A stretch of 64,000 nt of DNA from an uncultured Eubacterium sp. (GCA_910580075.1 CAJTVR010000009.1:18688-82687); one strand, 5' to 3'; positions 43,949 to 53,821 are shown, counted from the first letter of the stretch. Notes: a model not told the origin generated them from the sequence alone. Translations and numbers: made by a program.

Positions 43949-45457
43949 ATGGCAGATAAGAAAGATGATATCGTCTTATCGATACGCGGCATGAGCAAGT
44001 CCTTTGGCCGGAACAGGGTATTGGATCATATTAACCTGGATGTGAAACGCGGAACAGTTATGGGACTTATGGGGGAAAATGGCGCTGGCAAATCAACCAT
44101 GATGAAGTGTCTGTTCGGTACGTATCAGAAAGACGAAGGCAATATTACGCTTGATGGCAGGGAAGTGAGTTTTTCCGGACCGAAAGATGCCCTTGAAAAC
44201 GGCATTGCCATGGTTCACCAGGAGCTGAACCAGTGTCTGGAAAGGAATGTAATCGATAATCTGTTTCTTGGACGTTACCCGGTAAATTCTATGGGTATTG
44301 TGGATGAGGGCAGAATGAAAAAAGAGGCATCTGAGCTGTTTCGTAAACTGGGAATGACAGTAAATCTTACCCAGCCTATGCGGAATATGTCTGTATCTCA
44401 GAGGCAGATGTGTGAAATTGCAAAAGCGATTTCTTATAATTCAAAAGTGATCGTTCTTGATGAGCCGACATCTTCACTGACTGTACAGGAAGTGACGAAG
44501 CTCTTTGAGATGATGCGCATGTTAAAAGAACAGGGAATTGCCCTGATTTATATTTCTCATAAAATGGATGAGATATTTGAAATCTGCGATGAAATATCTG
44601 TACTTCGTGACGGTAATCTTGTTATGACAAAGAGCAGTCGGGAAACGAATATGAATGAACTGATTGCAGCAATGGTCGGCCGTTCTCTGGAAAACCGGTT
44701 TCCTCCGGTTGATAACAAGCCAAAGGATGTTATTTTGTCCATTCAGAATTTATCCACAAAATTTGAACCTCATTTGCAGGATATATCTTTTGACGTAAGA
44801 GAAGGAGAAATCTTTGGGCTGTATGGTCTGGTTGGGGCAGGGCGTACAGAACTTATGGAAACAATCTTTGGGGTACGTACCAGGGCAGCGGGACGTGTAT
44901 ACTTTAATGGCAGACTGATGAATTTTAACAGTGCAAGGGAAGCTATGGACCATGGATTTGCAATGATTACAGAAGAACGCAAGGCAAATGGTCTTTTTTT
45001 GAAAGGTGATCTTACCTTTAATACGACAATTGCCAATCTGGATCAGTATAAGTCAGGTATTGCTCTTTCTGATTCTAAAATGGTGAAAGCTACAGCGAAA
45101 GAAATAAAAGTCATGCATACGAAATGTATGGGACCGGAAGATATGATTTCAAGTCTTTCAGGCGGCAACCAGCAGAAAGTCATCATGGGGAAATGGTTAG
45201 AGCGCAGCCCCCAGGTATTTATGATGGACGAACCGACAAGAGGAATTGATGTCGGAGCAAAATATGAAATTTATGAACTGATTATCAATATGGCAAAGCA
45301 GGGGAAGACAATTATTGTTGTTTCATCCGAGATGCCTGAGATACTGGGAATTACAAATCGCATCGGAGTCATGTCAAATGGACATCTTTCTGGGATTGTA
45401 GATACGAAACAGACCGATCAGGAAGAGCTGTTAAGACTTAGTGCGAAATATCTATAA
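43949..45457 (+). CDS. mglA: Sugar ABC transporter ATPase MglA
   Basis: 502 residues from ATG 43949 (AGGAG upstream; the ORF extends further but without support). Domain 1 carries GENGAGKSTMMK, MSVSQRQMCEIAKA and VIVLDEPTSSL. Domain 2 carries the degenerate GLVGAGRTEL, LSGGNQQKVIMGKW and FMMDEPTRGIDVG. This is the standard RbsA/MglA tandem. Works with the coiled-coil permease encoded 12 bases downstream. Confidence 0.93.
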   Translation: MADKKDDIVLSIRGMSKSFGRNRVLDHINLDVKRGTVMGLMGENGAGKSTMMKCLFGTYQKDEGNITLDGREVSFSGPKDALENGIAMVHQELNQCLERNVIDNLFLGRYPVNSMGIVDEGRMKKEASELFRKLGMTVNLTQPMRNMSVSQRQMCEIAKAISYNSKVIVLDEPTSSLTVQEVTKLFEMMRMLKEQGIALIYISHKMDEIFEICDEISVLRDGNLVMTKSSRETNMNELIAAMVGRSLENRFPPVDNKPKDVILSIQNLSTKFEPHLQDISFDVREGEIFGLYGLVGAGRTELMETIFGVRTRAAGRVYFNGRLMNFNSAREAMDHGFAMITEERKANGLFLKGDLTFNTTIANLDQYKSGIALSDSKMVKATAKEIKVMHTKCMGPEDMISSLSGGNQQKVIMGKWLERSPQVFMMDEPTRGIDVGAKYEIYELIINMAKQGKTIIVVSSEMPEILGITNRIGVMSNGHLSGIVDTKQTDQEELLRLSAKYL

Positions 45458-45469
45458 CGGGGGAGATGA

Positions 45470-47131
45470 ATGGATATGGCTAATGGAAACAGTGCAATTC
45501 TTACGGCTGAACAGGAAATGAAGCTGCGCCAGCCAATAGAGGATTATGTCGGAAAGATTCAGGAAAAAATAGACAGTCTTCGGGCAGACGGGACAGATAA
45601 GGTTCTCTCTCTTCAAAATCACATGGACAGAGTAAAAAAAGACCGTACCCTGACCAGCCAGGAGAAAGAAGCAGAAATTGCAAAAGACCGTGCCGGACTG
45701 GATCAGGCAAAATCAGTAGAATCTCAGAATAAAGATGAAATATCAAAACTGATTTCAGATGCAGAAGCATATCTGACGCAACACTTTGACAAGGAATATT
45801 ACCAGCCGGTAAAAAACAGCTGTGATCAGGAAAAAATTGAAGCCAGAGAAAAATATCAGAGAAGGATTTCTGAACTTGCCCAGGAACATCAGTCGGCTAT
45901 GTCGAAACTTTCGGATCATCAGGAGATCAAAGACGAAAAATATGTTTACAAAAACCGGCGGTTTGATGCTAAAATGCAGCTGGAAAAAGACCTGCAGCAG
46001 ATTAAGGACAGGAAACATGCGGCTTATACATATAAGTATCATCTGATAGACCTGCTCCGTATGTCTAAATTTACATTTATGGAGACAAGGGCACAGAAAT
46101 GGGAAAATTACAAATATACGTTTAATCATAGGACATTTTTGCTTCAGAATGGTCTGTATATCGCAATTGTTCTGGTTTTTATAGCTTTATGTATTATTAC
46201 ACCGATTGTTAAAAATACTCCTCTGCTTACTTATACCAATGTATTAAATATACTGCAGCAGGCTTCTCCAAGAATGTTCTTAGCGCTTGGTGTTGCGGGG
46301 TTAATCCTTCTTACAGGTACTGACCTTTCCATTGGGCGTATGGTAGGTATGGGTATGACAACAGCTACTATTATCATGCATCAGGGAGTAAATACAGGAT
46401 CAGTTTTTGGCCATGTATTTGATTTTACAGGTCTTCCAGTGGGTGTAAGAGTTGTTTTCGCACTTTTTGCATGTATATTTTTGTGTACATTTTTTACAGC
46501 AATTGCAGGCTTTTTTACTGCAAAGTTTAAAATGCATCCATTTATTTCAACAATGGCAAACATGCTTGTAATATATGGTCTGGTTACTTATGCAACAAAG
46601 AGTGTATCGTTTGGTGCGATTGAACAGTCCATTCCGGGCATGATTATTCCAAAGATTAATGGTTTTCCGACAATTATTCTGTGGGCGGCAGCTGCAATTG
46701 CAATTGTATGGTTTATCTGGAATAAAACAACATTTGGAAAGAATCTGTATGCTGTCGGAGGAAATCCGGAAGCGGCATCTGTATCAGGTATTTCCGTATT
46801 CCGTGTAACTGTTGGAGCATTTGTTCTGGCAGGTATTCTCTATGGTTTTGGTTCCTGGCTGGAATGTGCAAGAATGTTTGGTTCCGGTTCTGCCGCTTAC
46901 GGCCAGGGCTGGGAAATGGACGCAATCGCAGCATGTGTAGTCGGCGGCGTGTCTTTTACCGGCGGTATTGGCAAGATTTCAGGCGTAGTAGTCGGTGTGT
47001 TTATTTTTACAGCGCTTACTTATTCGCTTACAATTCTGGGTATTGATACGAACCTGCAGTTTGTATTCTCCGGTATTATTATACTAATCGCAGTAACACT
47101 TGACTGTCTGAAATATGTGCAGAAGAAGTAA
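45470..47131 (+). CDS. mglC: Sugar ABC permease MglC with long N-terminal coiled coil
   Basis: 553 residues, well above the ~340 usual for MglC/RbsC. Residues 1-220 are cytoplasmic, highly charged and coiled-coil-like (EKIDSLRADGTDKVLSLQNH, YQRRISELAQEHQSAMSKL). Residues ~225-553 are a normal BPD_transp_2 permease (MFLALGVAGLILLTGTDLSIGRMVG, AVGGNPEAASVSGISVFRV, VVGGVSFTGGIGKISGVVVG). ATG 45470 or 45476 follows GGGGGAG. The reading frame is continuous and no internal start is favoured, so the extension appears real. Confidence 0.9.
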   Translation: MDMANGNSAILTAEQEMKLRQPIEDYVGKIQEKIDSLRADGTDKVLSLQNHMDRVKKDRTLTSQEKEAEIAKDRAGLDQAKSVESQNKDEISKLISDAEAYLTQHFDKEYYQPVKNSCDQEKIEAREKYQRRISELAQEHQSAMSKLSDHQEIKDEKYVYKNRRFDAKMQLEKDLQQIKDRKHAAYTYKYHLIDLLRMSKFTFMETRAQKWENYKYTFNHRTFLLQNGLYIAIVLVFIALCIITPIVKNTPLLTYTNVLNILQQASPRMFLALGVAGLILLTGTDLSIGRMVGMGMTTATIIMHQGVNTGSVFGHVFDFTGLPVGVRVVFALFACIFLCTFFTAIAGFFTAKFKMHPFISTMANMLVIYGLVTYATKSVSFGAIEQSIPGMIIPKINGFPTIILWAAAAIAIVWFIWNKTTFGKNLYAVGGNPEAASVSGISVFRVTVGAFVLAGILYGFGSWLECARMFGSGSAAYGQGWEMDAIAACVVGGVSFTGGIGKISGVVVGVFIFTALTYSLTILGIDTNLQFVFSGIIILIAVTLDCLKYVQKK

Positions 47132-47160
47132 TATTTAAGTTTTAATATGTTTTAAGGCTG

Positions 47161-47213
47161 CCTCCCGGCGCTGAATGGGGAAATTTCTTCATAAAGTGTC
47201 TGGGAGGTTTTTA
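47161..47213 (+). terminator. Possible terminator after mglC
   Basis: CCTCCC (47161-47166) pairs with GGGAGG (47202-47207) over a ~35-base loop, then TTTTTATTTT. The long loop makes this less certain. The rest of 47214-47397 contains no separate gene. Confidence 0.55.
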
Positions 47214-47397
47214 TTTTGCATGATTTTAGAAAATTCAGCCGGCGTATTCATGCGGCTGACAGAAAATACCAGTTTTAGCTCCTTTTTAATGCCTGGAATC
47301 AGGAAGAAAAGTGGGCTGTCTCCAATATTTACATCTGCTGCTGCCTTTGCTATAATAATGCAAAACAGGAATAAAGCGAAACATTGGAGAATCATGC

Positions 47398-48996
47398 ATG
47401 GACAAGTATACAATCCTTTTAGCAGACGACGAAGAAGAAGTCATACAGGCTATAATGAAAAAAATCAGCTGGGACAGCCTTGGGTTTTCTGTCATCGGAT
47501 ATGCCGCAAACGGAGTAAAAGCCCTGGAAATGGTAGAGGAATTTCAGCCGGATGTGGTTATGACAGATATTAAAATGCCATATATGGACGGCATGGAGCT
47601 GTCAAACCGCATTAAGGCAGAATTTCCCGCAACAAAAATTCTGCTTTTTACCGGGTTTGATGAATTTGAGTATGCAAAAGAAGCGGTTCATCTGGAAGTA
47701 GAAGAGTATATACTAAAGCCGGTTAATTCTGCAGAACTGACAAAGATATTTACACAGCTGAAAATAAAACTGGATCAGGAAATCAGCGAAAAACGCAATG
47801 TGAAGACACTGCAGAAATATTATATGGAATCGCTGTCACTATTACAGGCAGATTTTTATTCAGCTCTGATCGAAGGCAGGGTGGCGGAAGATGAGATTGC
47901 AAAATATCTCACCGATTATCAGATTGAATTTACAGAGCCGTATTACAGCTGTCTCGTGATCTATACATCGTCCAGCCAGGTTCCGGAAGATATGAATCCT
48001 ATGCTTTTATCTACATCTGTGCAGAAACAGGCAAAAGAACATCTGGCAGAGAAATGGAAAGCGAAGTGTTTTTCCTATCTTGGGAATACGGTTTTAATTA
48101 CACAGCTGAAAGATGAGAATGAAATTACAGAATTAACGGATGAATGCGACAGATTCTGCAGATATGCCCGCCGTATGATAGGTGCAGCGGTTACGATAGG
48201 AATCGGGTCTGTCTGCGGGAATATTTTGGGACTGGCACAGTCTTACAGCAGTGCAAGGGAAGCCGTGTCTTACAGGGTTATATACGGGGCTTCGAGAGCC
48301 ATTAATATGAAAGAAATAGTACCGCAAAAAATGTACAGGCCGGGTTCGGAGAATGATATGGAATTATCTAATTTATTTAAAATGATACGTCTGGGATCAG
48401 AAGAAGACGTGCTGGAGGCTGTGGATAAATATCTTAATTATACAGCTTTTCCAAATAAATCTCTGCAGCAGCATCATATTGATATCATGGAATTAATTAT
48501 TGCATTATACCGGTTTTCCATGAATCACGACATAGAACTGGAAGATTTTTCTGGAGATATACGAAAGCTGTACAGCAGGCTGCTTGATTTGGAACCGGAT
48601 GCACTGCGTAAATGGCTGGCTGACAGCAGTCTGTCATTTCGCGGAAAGTTAATCAGTGAAAGAAATAAATCAACCAGATCTTTTGTATCAAAGGCAGAGG
48701 ATTACGTGCATCAGAATTATGCCGACGAAGGACTTTCCCTGGATAGTGTCTGTGAAGTTTTAGGAGTATCAAATTCATACTTTTCCACGATATTTAAAAA
48801 AGAAACAGGAAGTTCCTTTATCAGTTATCTGACGGATTACCGTATGGACCGGGCATCCTGCCTTTTAATTGAGACAAATGAAAAAAGTTATATGATTGCA
48901 AAGGAAGTCGGCTATACAGATCCTAATTATTTCAGTTATGTATTTAAAAGAAGGTTTGGCGTATCGCCTTCCAAATACAGAACGGAGCATGCATAA
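47398..48996 (+). CDS. YesN-type response regulator with AraC output domain
   Basis: 532 residues. Receiver domain 1-120: acidic pocket LADDEEE (9-14), phospho-acceptor Asp57 in VVMTDIKMP, and Lys in LKPVN. The middle region (~150-420) is the family's variable helical domain. The C-terminal ~100 residues are an AraC double helix-turn-helix (LDSVCEVLGVSNSYFSTIFKKETG, IAKEVGYTDPNYFSYVFKRRFGVSPSKYR). Its last base is the first base of the kinase start, so translation is coupled. Its target is probably the sugar transporter genes upstream. Confidence 0.93.
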   Translation: MDKYTILLADDEEEVIQAIMKKISWDSLGFSVIGYAANGVKALEMVEEFQPDVVMTDIKMPYMDGMELSNRIKAEFPATKILLFTGFDEFEYAKEAVHLEVEEYILKPVNSAELTKIFTQLKIKLDQEISEKRNVKTLQKYYMESLSLLQADFYSALIEGRVAEDEIAKYLTDYQIEFTEPYYSCLVIYTSSSQVPEDMNPMLLSTSVQKQAKEHLAEKWKAKCFSYLGNTVLITQLKDENEITELTDECDRFCRYARRMIGAAVTIGIGSVCGNILGLAQSYSSAREAVSYRVIYGASRAINMKEIVPQKMYRPGSENDMELSNLFKMIRLGSEEDVLEAVDKYLNYTAFPNKSLQQHHIDIMELIIALYRFSMNHDIELEDFSGDIRKLYSRLLDLEPDALRKWLADSSLSFRGKLISERNKSTRSFVSKAEDYVHQNYADEGLSLDSVCEVLGVSNSYFSTIFKKETGSSFISYLTDYRMDRASCLLIETNEKSYMIAKEVGYTDPNYFSYVFKRRFGVSPSKYRTEHA

Positions 48997-50843
48997 TGAA
49001 AATAAAGCAGCGTGTGCCAAGAAAGATGCAGTCAGCAGTAATGTCAGCATTTTCACTTATTTCGCTTTCCATTATGCTGATTCTGGGCAGTGTCATGTAT
49101 CTGCGCTTTTCAGCAGCATCCCGTGATGCAGTAATACAGAGTACAAGAAAGCTGATGGAGCAGACTGGAGAGAGCCTGGAAGATTATCTGGTCAGTATGC
49201 GGCAGATTTCGGATGCCGTATATTATAATGTCATTAAAGAGAACGATTTCTCAGACAAGGAAAACCGGATCCGGCAGGGTATGAATCTTTTGTATGAAGC
49301 AAACAGAAGCAGCCTTAAAAGTATAGCCATATATAATAATTATGGCAGCCTGACTGCAGCAGAACCTGTTGCGCTGCAGAAAGAAGACCCTGATATTACC
49401 AGACAGGACTGGTATGTAAAAGCTATGGAAGAAATGGAAAATATGCATTTTTCGACGCCTCATATTCAGAATCTGTTTGATGATGCCGCCCGCCGCTATT
49501 ACTGGGTCATTTCGTTAAGCCGGGCAGTGGAGCTTACTGACCACGGAATTTCCCAGCCCGGGGTACTTCTTGTCGACATGGATTATTCAGGGATTTCCAG
49601 AATGATGAAGAAAATTAATGCAGACAATAATGGGCAATATTACTATCTGTGTGACAGCAACGGCAAAATTATCTACCATAAGCGCCAGATACAGATTAGT
49701 AACGGTACTTTTGATGAAAACAGCGTTCAGGCAGCCGGCTATAAAGACGGGGTTTACGATGAGACTTTCAATGGAGAACACAGGAAAGTCTTAGTCAGCA
49801 CGATCAGCTATACAGGATGGAAGCTGGTAGGTATTATACCGCATGCTGCATTTACACACGGCATGTTTGATATCCGCTATTTTATTGTGATGTTTATACT
49901 GTTAATGGCTATGATGCTGGCTGTAGTAAACAGGATTATTTCTGTAAGGATTGCAAGCCCTATTTTAAAGCTGAATGATTCGGTAAGGGAGTATGAAGCA
50001 GGCGAAAAGCCGGAAATTTATATTGGCGGTTCTCTGGAAATCAGACATCTAGGCTGTTCGATTCAGCGTTCTTATGAACAGATTGATTCTTTGATGCATA
50101 AAATCGTGCTGGAACAGAATGAGAGAAGGAAAAGCGAGCTTGATGCCCTGCAAAGCCAGATTAATCCGCATTTTCTATACAATGCGCTGGATTCCATTAT
50201 ATGGATGGTGGAAGGCGGACGCAATGATGATGCCGTATTTATGATTTCGGAACTGGCAAAACTTTTCCGCATCAGTTTGTCAAAAGGCCGCACAGTCATC
50301 AGCATCAGAGAGGAACTGCAGCATGCCAGAAGTTATATGAATATTCAGAAGGTCCGTTACAAAAACAGTTTTTCTGTAGAATTTGATGTAGATCCGTCAT
50401 TGGAAAACTGCTGTATAGTAAAACTGGTGCTGCAGCCGGTTCTTGAAAACGCCATTAATTACGGTGTAAGCGGCATGGATGACTGCGGAGAGATTAAAGT
50501 GACTGGAAGAAAAGAGGGCGGAACTATCATTCTGTCAGTGTCAGATAACGGTGTCGGTATGTCTGAGGAACAGACAGAATTTTTACTGACTGACAGCAGC
50601 CGGGTTCCGAAACATGGTTCCGGGGTCGGGCTGGTAAATGTAAATAACCGTATACAGATTCTTTTTGGAAAAGAATACGGGCTTCAGGCAGAAAGCGAAC
50701 CGGATGAAGGCACGACAGTTTCGATCTGTATTCCGGCAGTACCATATACAGAGGAAAACAGAACGGTTTTAGAAAAAGGACATGTATTCAGCCGGGAAGA
50801 GCTGTCATGCTTTTCTGACAGGTGCAGACAGGATTTAAAATGA
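48996..50843 (+). CDS. YesM-type sensor histidine kinase
   Basis: 615 residues. Membrane helix 1 (~16-38) and helix 2 (~290-312) bracket an extracellular dCache-like sensor domain; a HAMP-like segment (~313-365) follows. The phospho-acceptor is His392 in SQINPHFLYNALDSI (HisK_5/YesM type). The ATPase domain has ENAINYG, VSDNGVGM and GSGVGLVNVNNRI. Its 3' end overlaps the next gene as ATGA, so the kinase and the anchored binding protein are translated together. Confidence 0.93.
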   Translation: MKIKQRVPRKMQSAVMSAFSLISLSIMLILGSVMYLRFSAASRDAVIQSTRKLMEQTGESLEDYLVSMRQISDAVYYNVIKENDFSDKENRIRQGMNLLYEANRSSLKSIAIYNNYGSLTAAEPVALQKEDPDITRQDWYVKAMEEMENMHFSTPHIQNLFDDAARRYYWVISLSRAVELTDHGISQPGVLLVDMDYSGISRMMKKINADNNGQYYYLCDSNGKIIYHKRQIQISNGTFDENSVQAAGYKDGVYDETFNGEHRKVLVSTISYTGWKLVGIIPHAAFTHGMFDIRYFIVMFILLMAMMLAVVNRIISVRIASPILKLNDSVREYEAGEKPEIYIGGSLEIRHLGCSIQRSYEQIDSLMHKIVLEQNERRKSELDALQSQINPHFLYNALDSIIWMVEGGRNDDAVFMISELAKLFRISLSKGRTVISIREELQHARSYMNIQKVRYKNSFSVEFDVDPSLENCCIVKLVLQPVLENAINYGVSGMDDCGEIKVTGRKEGGTIILSVSDNGVGMSEEQTEFLLTDSSRVPKHGSGVGLVNVNNRIQILFGKEYGLQAESEPDEGTTVSICIPAVPYTEENRTVLEKGHVFSREELSCFSDRCRQDLK

Positions 50844-51814
50844 TGAAAAATAGCGGAAAATGGTTTATTACGGTAGAAGCGGTTCTGGCTGTAATGATTA
50901 TAATACTGGCTGTAATGATGTTTAGGGAAAAAAACGGGAAAGATTTCTGCAAGGTTTCTGTGATTGTCCAGAATTCGGATGATAATCAGTGGAATGCCTT
51001 TAAATACGGGCTGAAAATGGCTGCAGAGGAACAGAAAATGGAACTGTTTATTGCCAGTACTGCTGAAACTCTGACAGCAGAAGAAGAAATCAGTATTATA
51101 AACCAGGAAATTGAAAACGGTGCCAGAGCAGTCATTGTCCAGCCTGCCGCAGGAAACGATATGCAGTCAATGCTGAAAAAGGTACAGAAAAAGGTACCAG
51201 TGCTGCTGGCAGGATGTGATCTCCCAAATGAGAGCGGTGCAGCGCAGTTTGCGACAGTAGAGCCGGATCATTATGCAATGGGCAGGATTCTGGCAGAAGA
51301 ACTGCTAAAAGATTATAACGGAAATATAGAAGGAAAGACGTTAGGAATTGCATCAGACAGCACCGGACTGACAGATACAGATGCCAGACGAAAAGGATTT
51401 GAAGACGGACTGAAAGATACAGGTGTTAAAATATGCTGGTCTGTTTACACATCTTCATCAGATGCCGTACTATCGCTCGGAAAACAGCCAAAGACAGATT
51501 TTGTGGCAGCTCTTGATGATAAAAGCCTGAATGCAGCCGGGGAATGTGCAGCTGCAAACAATCTGCATGGCGCATTGGTATACGGGATTGGAAATTCGAT
51601 GGAAGCCGTTTATTATCTGGATACAGGAGCAGCAGAATGCCTGATTGTACCGGATGATTTCAGTATGGGTTATCAGAGCATGTATGAAACAGCACAAAAA
51701 GTCAGACACAGATTTTATCAAATGAAAGACAGGAACGTTTCGTATACCGTACTTCGTGCAGAGGAACTGTTTACAGAAAAAAATCAGGAAATTCTTTTTA
51801 CTATGAGCCAGTAA
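50840..51814 (+). CDS. Membrane-anchored sugar-binding protein (sensor partner)
   Basis: About 324 residues from ATG 50840, overlapping the kinase stop by four bases. An uncleaved-looking membrane helix (residues ~9-29, FITVEAVLAVMIIILAVMMF) with no lipobox Cys precedes a periplasmic-binding type 1 fold (FCKVSVIVQNSDDNQWNAFKYGLKMAA, IINQEIENGARAVIVQPA, ATVEPDHYAMGRILAEELL). Proteins like this, for example clostridial XylFII with LytS, bind sugar outside and signal through the kinase. No transporter gene follows it, supporting a sensory role. Confidence 0.82.
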   Translation: MMKNSGKWFITVEAVLAVMIIILAVMMFREKNGKDFCKVSVIVQNSDDNQWNAFKYGLKMAAEEQKMELFIASTAETLTAEEEISIINQEIENGARAVIVQPAAGNDMQSMLKKVQKKVPVLLAGCDLPNESGAAQFATVEPDHYAMGRILAEELLKDYNGNIEGKTLGIASDSTGLTDTDARRKGFEDGLKDTGVKICWSVYTSSSDAVLSLGKQPKTDFVAALDDKSLNAAGECAAANNLHGALVYGIGNSMEAVYYLDTGAAECLIVPDDFSMGYQSMYETAQKVRHRFYQMKDRNVSYTVLRAEELFTEKNQEILFTMSQ

Positions 51815-51868
51815 ACTGTTTTCATGGCAGTTCATGTGGCTAAGGGGAGTATTCAGGAGGGATTGATA

Positions 51869-52897
51869 TTGAAAGAAAAATATATCTGTCTTACAGGACT
51901 GATTTTTATCATGCTGCTGTGTTTTTGCGCCTGTGAAAAGCCGGGGACTGTTCAGCCCGGTAAAATACAGCTCGGAGTGGCATATTATAATCAGAATGAT
52001 ACATTTCTAAGCCAGTTAAACGAATGTCTGAAAGATCAGCTGGACCGGCTGGAAACGGATAATTTTGAAGTAATCATGACGACACGTGATGCAGCAGGCT
52101 CCCAGCGCACTCAGGACGACCAGGTAAAGGAGCTGATAGATGCAGGATGCAATGTGCTTTGCGTGAATCTGGCAGACCGGACAGATCCGTCGGAAATTAT
52201 CGACCTTGCCAGGGAAAATGATGTGCCGATTATATTTTTTAACAGAGAGCCTGTTGCAGAAGATATGATGCAGTGGGATAAACTTTATTATGTAGGTGCG
52301 GACGCACAGCTTTCCGGTATTTTACAGGGAGAACTGGCGGCGGATGCGATACGTTCGGACAAAAAAACAGACCGCAATAAAGACGGGAAGATCCAGTATG
52401 TAGTTTTAGAAGGCGAACCAGGACATCAGGATGCAATTATCCGGACAGAAAGCGCAGTTAATACGTTGAAAAAGGGAGGCATACAGCTGGAAAAATTAAG
52501 CTGCGGAATTGCAAACTGGAACCGTTCCCAGGCGCAGAACCGCATGCTGCAGATGATCAGCCAGCATCAGAATCAGATTGAGCTGGTATTGGCCAATAAT
52601 GACGATATGGCGCTCGGAGCAATCGATGCTTATGAAAAACTGAATTATACGGAGTCCGCGCTTCCTGTATTTTTTGGGATTGACGGAACAGATGCTGGAT
52701 TACAGGCTGTATTAGACGGGAAAATGACGGCAACGGTATATAACGATAAAGAAGGCCAGGCGCAGGCAATGGCTGAGCTTGCGGCAGCTGTTGTTACCGG
52801 GAAAGGAATGGAAGAGATTGAGTTTGTAAACGGCAGATATATTTATCTGTCTTACTATAAGGCTGACAAGGAACATGCGGATGCGTTTGTGAAATGA
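51869..52897 (+). CDS. Galactose-binding-type lipoprotein, probable second sensor or transport component
   Basis: 342 residues from TTG 51869 (AGGAGG eight bases upstream). The signal peptide is followed by the lipobox CACE. The fold is periplasmic-binding type 1, and DRNKDGKIQYVVLEGEPGHQDA is nearly the calcium loop and hinge of E. coli galactose-binding protein; NNDDMALGAIDAYEK and FFGIDGTDAGLQAV are also typical. It probably binds galactose or glucose and either feeds the mgl transporter or delivers ligand to the sensor complex. Confidence 0.88.
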   Translation: MKEKYICLTGLIFIMLLCFCACEKPGTVQPGKIQLGVAYYNQNDTFLSQLNECLKDQLDRLETDNFEVIMTTRDAAGSQRTQDDQVKELIDAGCNVLCVNLADRTDPSEIIDLARENDVPIIFFNREPVAEDMMQWDKLYYVGADAQLSGILQGELAADAIRSDKKTDRNKDGKIQYVVLEGEPGHQDAIIRTESAVNTLKKGGIQLEKLSCGIANWNRSQAQNRMLQMISQHQNQIELVLANNDDMALGAIDAYEKLNYTESALPVFFGIDGTDAGLQAVLDGKMTATVYNDKEGQAQAMAELAAAVVTGKGMEEIEFVNGRYIYLSYYKADKEHADAFVK

Positions 52898-53026
52898 GGA
52901 TAAATGCAGAATAAAACAATTAACAAAATAAAATAGGATTTTGAACGAATAGAAGAATGAAACAGGCAGCTGTTGAAAAACTGAATGCTATTTTAACAAA
53001 TCGAAATTTGCAGGGAGGTTTTGAAA

Positions 53027-53548
53027 ATGAAAGGTGATATTCAAAAAAGTTTAGAAATATATAAAGAACAATTAAGTAATGGCTTCATACAAACTGCATA
53101 TATCGCTTTGACAAAATATGTTGCAGAGTTAAAAGGAAAATTCCCCCAAAATTATTCCACAAGTAACATAGGTTTTGGTTATTTGGATTACACATATTTT
53201 TATTTCACAAACGATTATGTGAAAAATAAAAGCTTAAAATTTGCATTGGTGCTAAACCATGAAAAAATGCAGTTTGAATTATGGCTATGTGCCAGAACGG
53301 CAAATATTCAAAAACAATATTGGAATTTGTTGAAAGATAGCAGATGGAATAAAAATGTTGAAGTAATGCCAAAGTATTATGTCTTAGAAGTTGTAATAGA
53401 AACTCAAATAGATTTTAATGCCAAAGAAAAAATGACATCAAATATCATAGATAATGCCGTTTCTTCTGCATTGGAAATTGAAAATTACTTACAGACCTTA
53501 GATTGTAAAATTCAAGTTTGTCGGCAATGCTCAAAAGAGATAAGTTAA
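53027..53548 (+). CDS. Hypothetical protein, DUF7000-like
   Basis: 173 residues from ATG 53027 (GGGAGG upstream). No signal or membrane segment. The pattern GFIQTAYIALTKYVAELKG, GFGYLDYTYFYF, ALVLNHEKMQFELWLCAR, YWNLLKD and MPKYYVLEVVIE matches, from memory, a family of uncharacterised clostridial proteins (DUF7000). Its function is unknown. Composition is more AT-rich than the sugar genes to its left and like the mobile region to its right, so it may be acquired. Confidence 0.6.
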   Translation: MKGDIQKSLEIYKEQLSNGFIQTAYIALTKYVAELKGKFPQNYSTSNIGFGYLDYTYFYFTNDYVKNKSLKFALVLNHEKMQFELWLCARTANIQKQYWNLLKDSRWNKNVEVMPKYYVLEVVIETQIDFNAKEKMTSNIIDNAVSSALEIENYLQTLDCKIQVCRQCSKEIS

Positions 53549-53564
53549 TGCTTATCTCTTTTTT
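53533..53564 (+). terminator. Terminator overlapping the end of the DUF7000-like gene
   Basis: AAAAGAGATAAG (53533-53544) pairs with CTTATCTCTTTT (53551-53562), T run following. The stop codon lies in the loop. Confidence 0.85.
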
Positions 53565-53608
53565 AAACCCACATTTAAAGATGTGTGTTTCTCTAAGGAA
53601 AGCGACAG

Positions 53609-53727
53609 ACCTTCAAATGCTTTTCCATGTCTAGCCTCATCTCCTGCCATTTCATGAACTGTATCATGGATTGCATCCAGAGCTTTTTCCTGGCTAATAC
53701 AGTATTTATAAGGAATAACAGTGGAAC
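53609..53727 (-). pseudogene. Rubrerythrin 3'-end remnant, copy A
   Basis: Minus-strand translation ALDAIHDTVHEMAGDEARHG then KAFEGL is the C-terminal helix of clostridial rubrerythrin. There is no N-terminal part, and after KAFEGL the sequence diverges. The segment lies just upstream of integrase A and mirrors a similar remnant before integrase B, suggesting that the integrative element carries or recombined at a rubrerythrin gene end. Confidence 0.7.
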
Positions 53728-53804
53728 AAAAGTACACTTCATAGTACAATCTAACAACAACTATAAAAGAACCTTCTGCAAGAAAGTACAACAAAAGTAC
53801 ACTT
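53728..53804. other. Arm-like integrase repeats, unit A left end
   Basis: AAAAGTACACTT occurs at 53728-53739 and 53793-53804, with partial copies (AGTACAA at ~53743, AAAGTACAA at 53783). ACAACAACTAT lies at ~53754. The same AAAGTACACTT sequence recurs at the right end of unit A (59643-59694). This is the pattern of arm-type binding sites for an integrase N-terminal domain. Confidence 0.6.
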
Positions 53805-53821
53805 GAAGGAGGTTTTTATTT

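Noticed and set aside
53728..53804. Regulatory iterons of a plasmid origin
   Set aside because: The repeats are few, recur at the opposite end of the unit, and sit beside an integrase rather than a replication initiator, so arm-like sites fit better.
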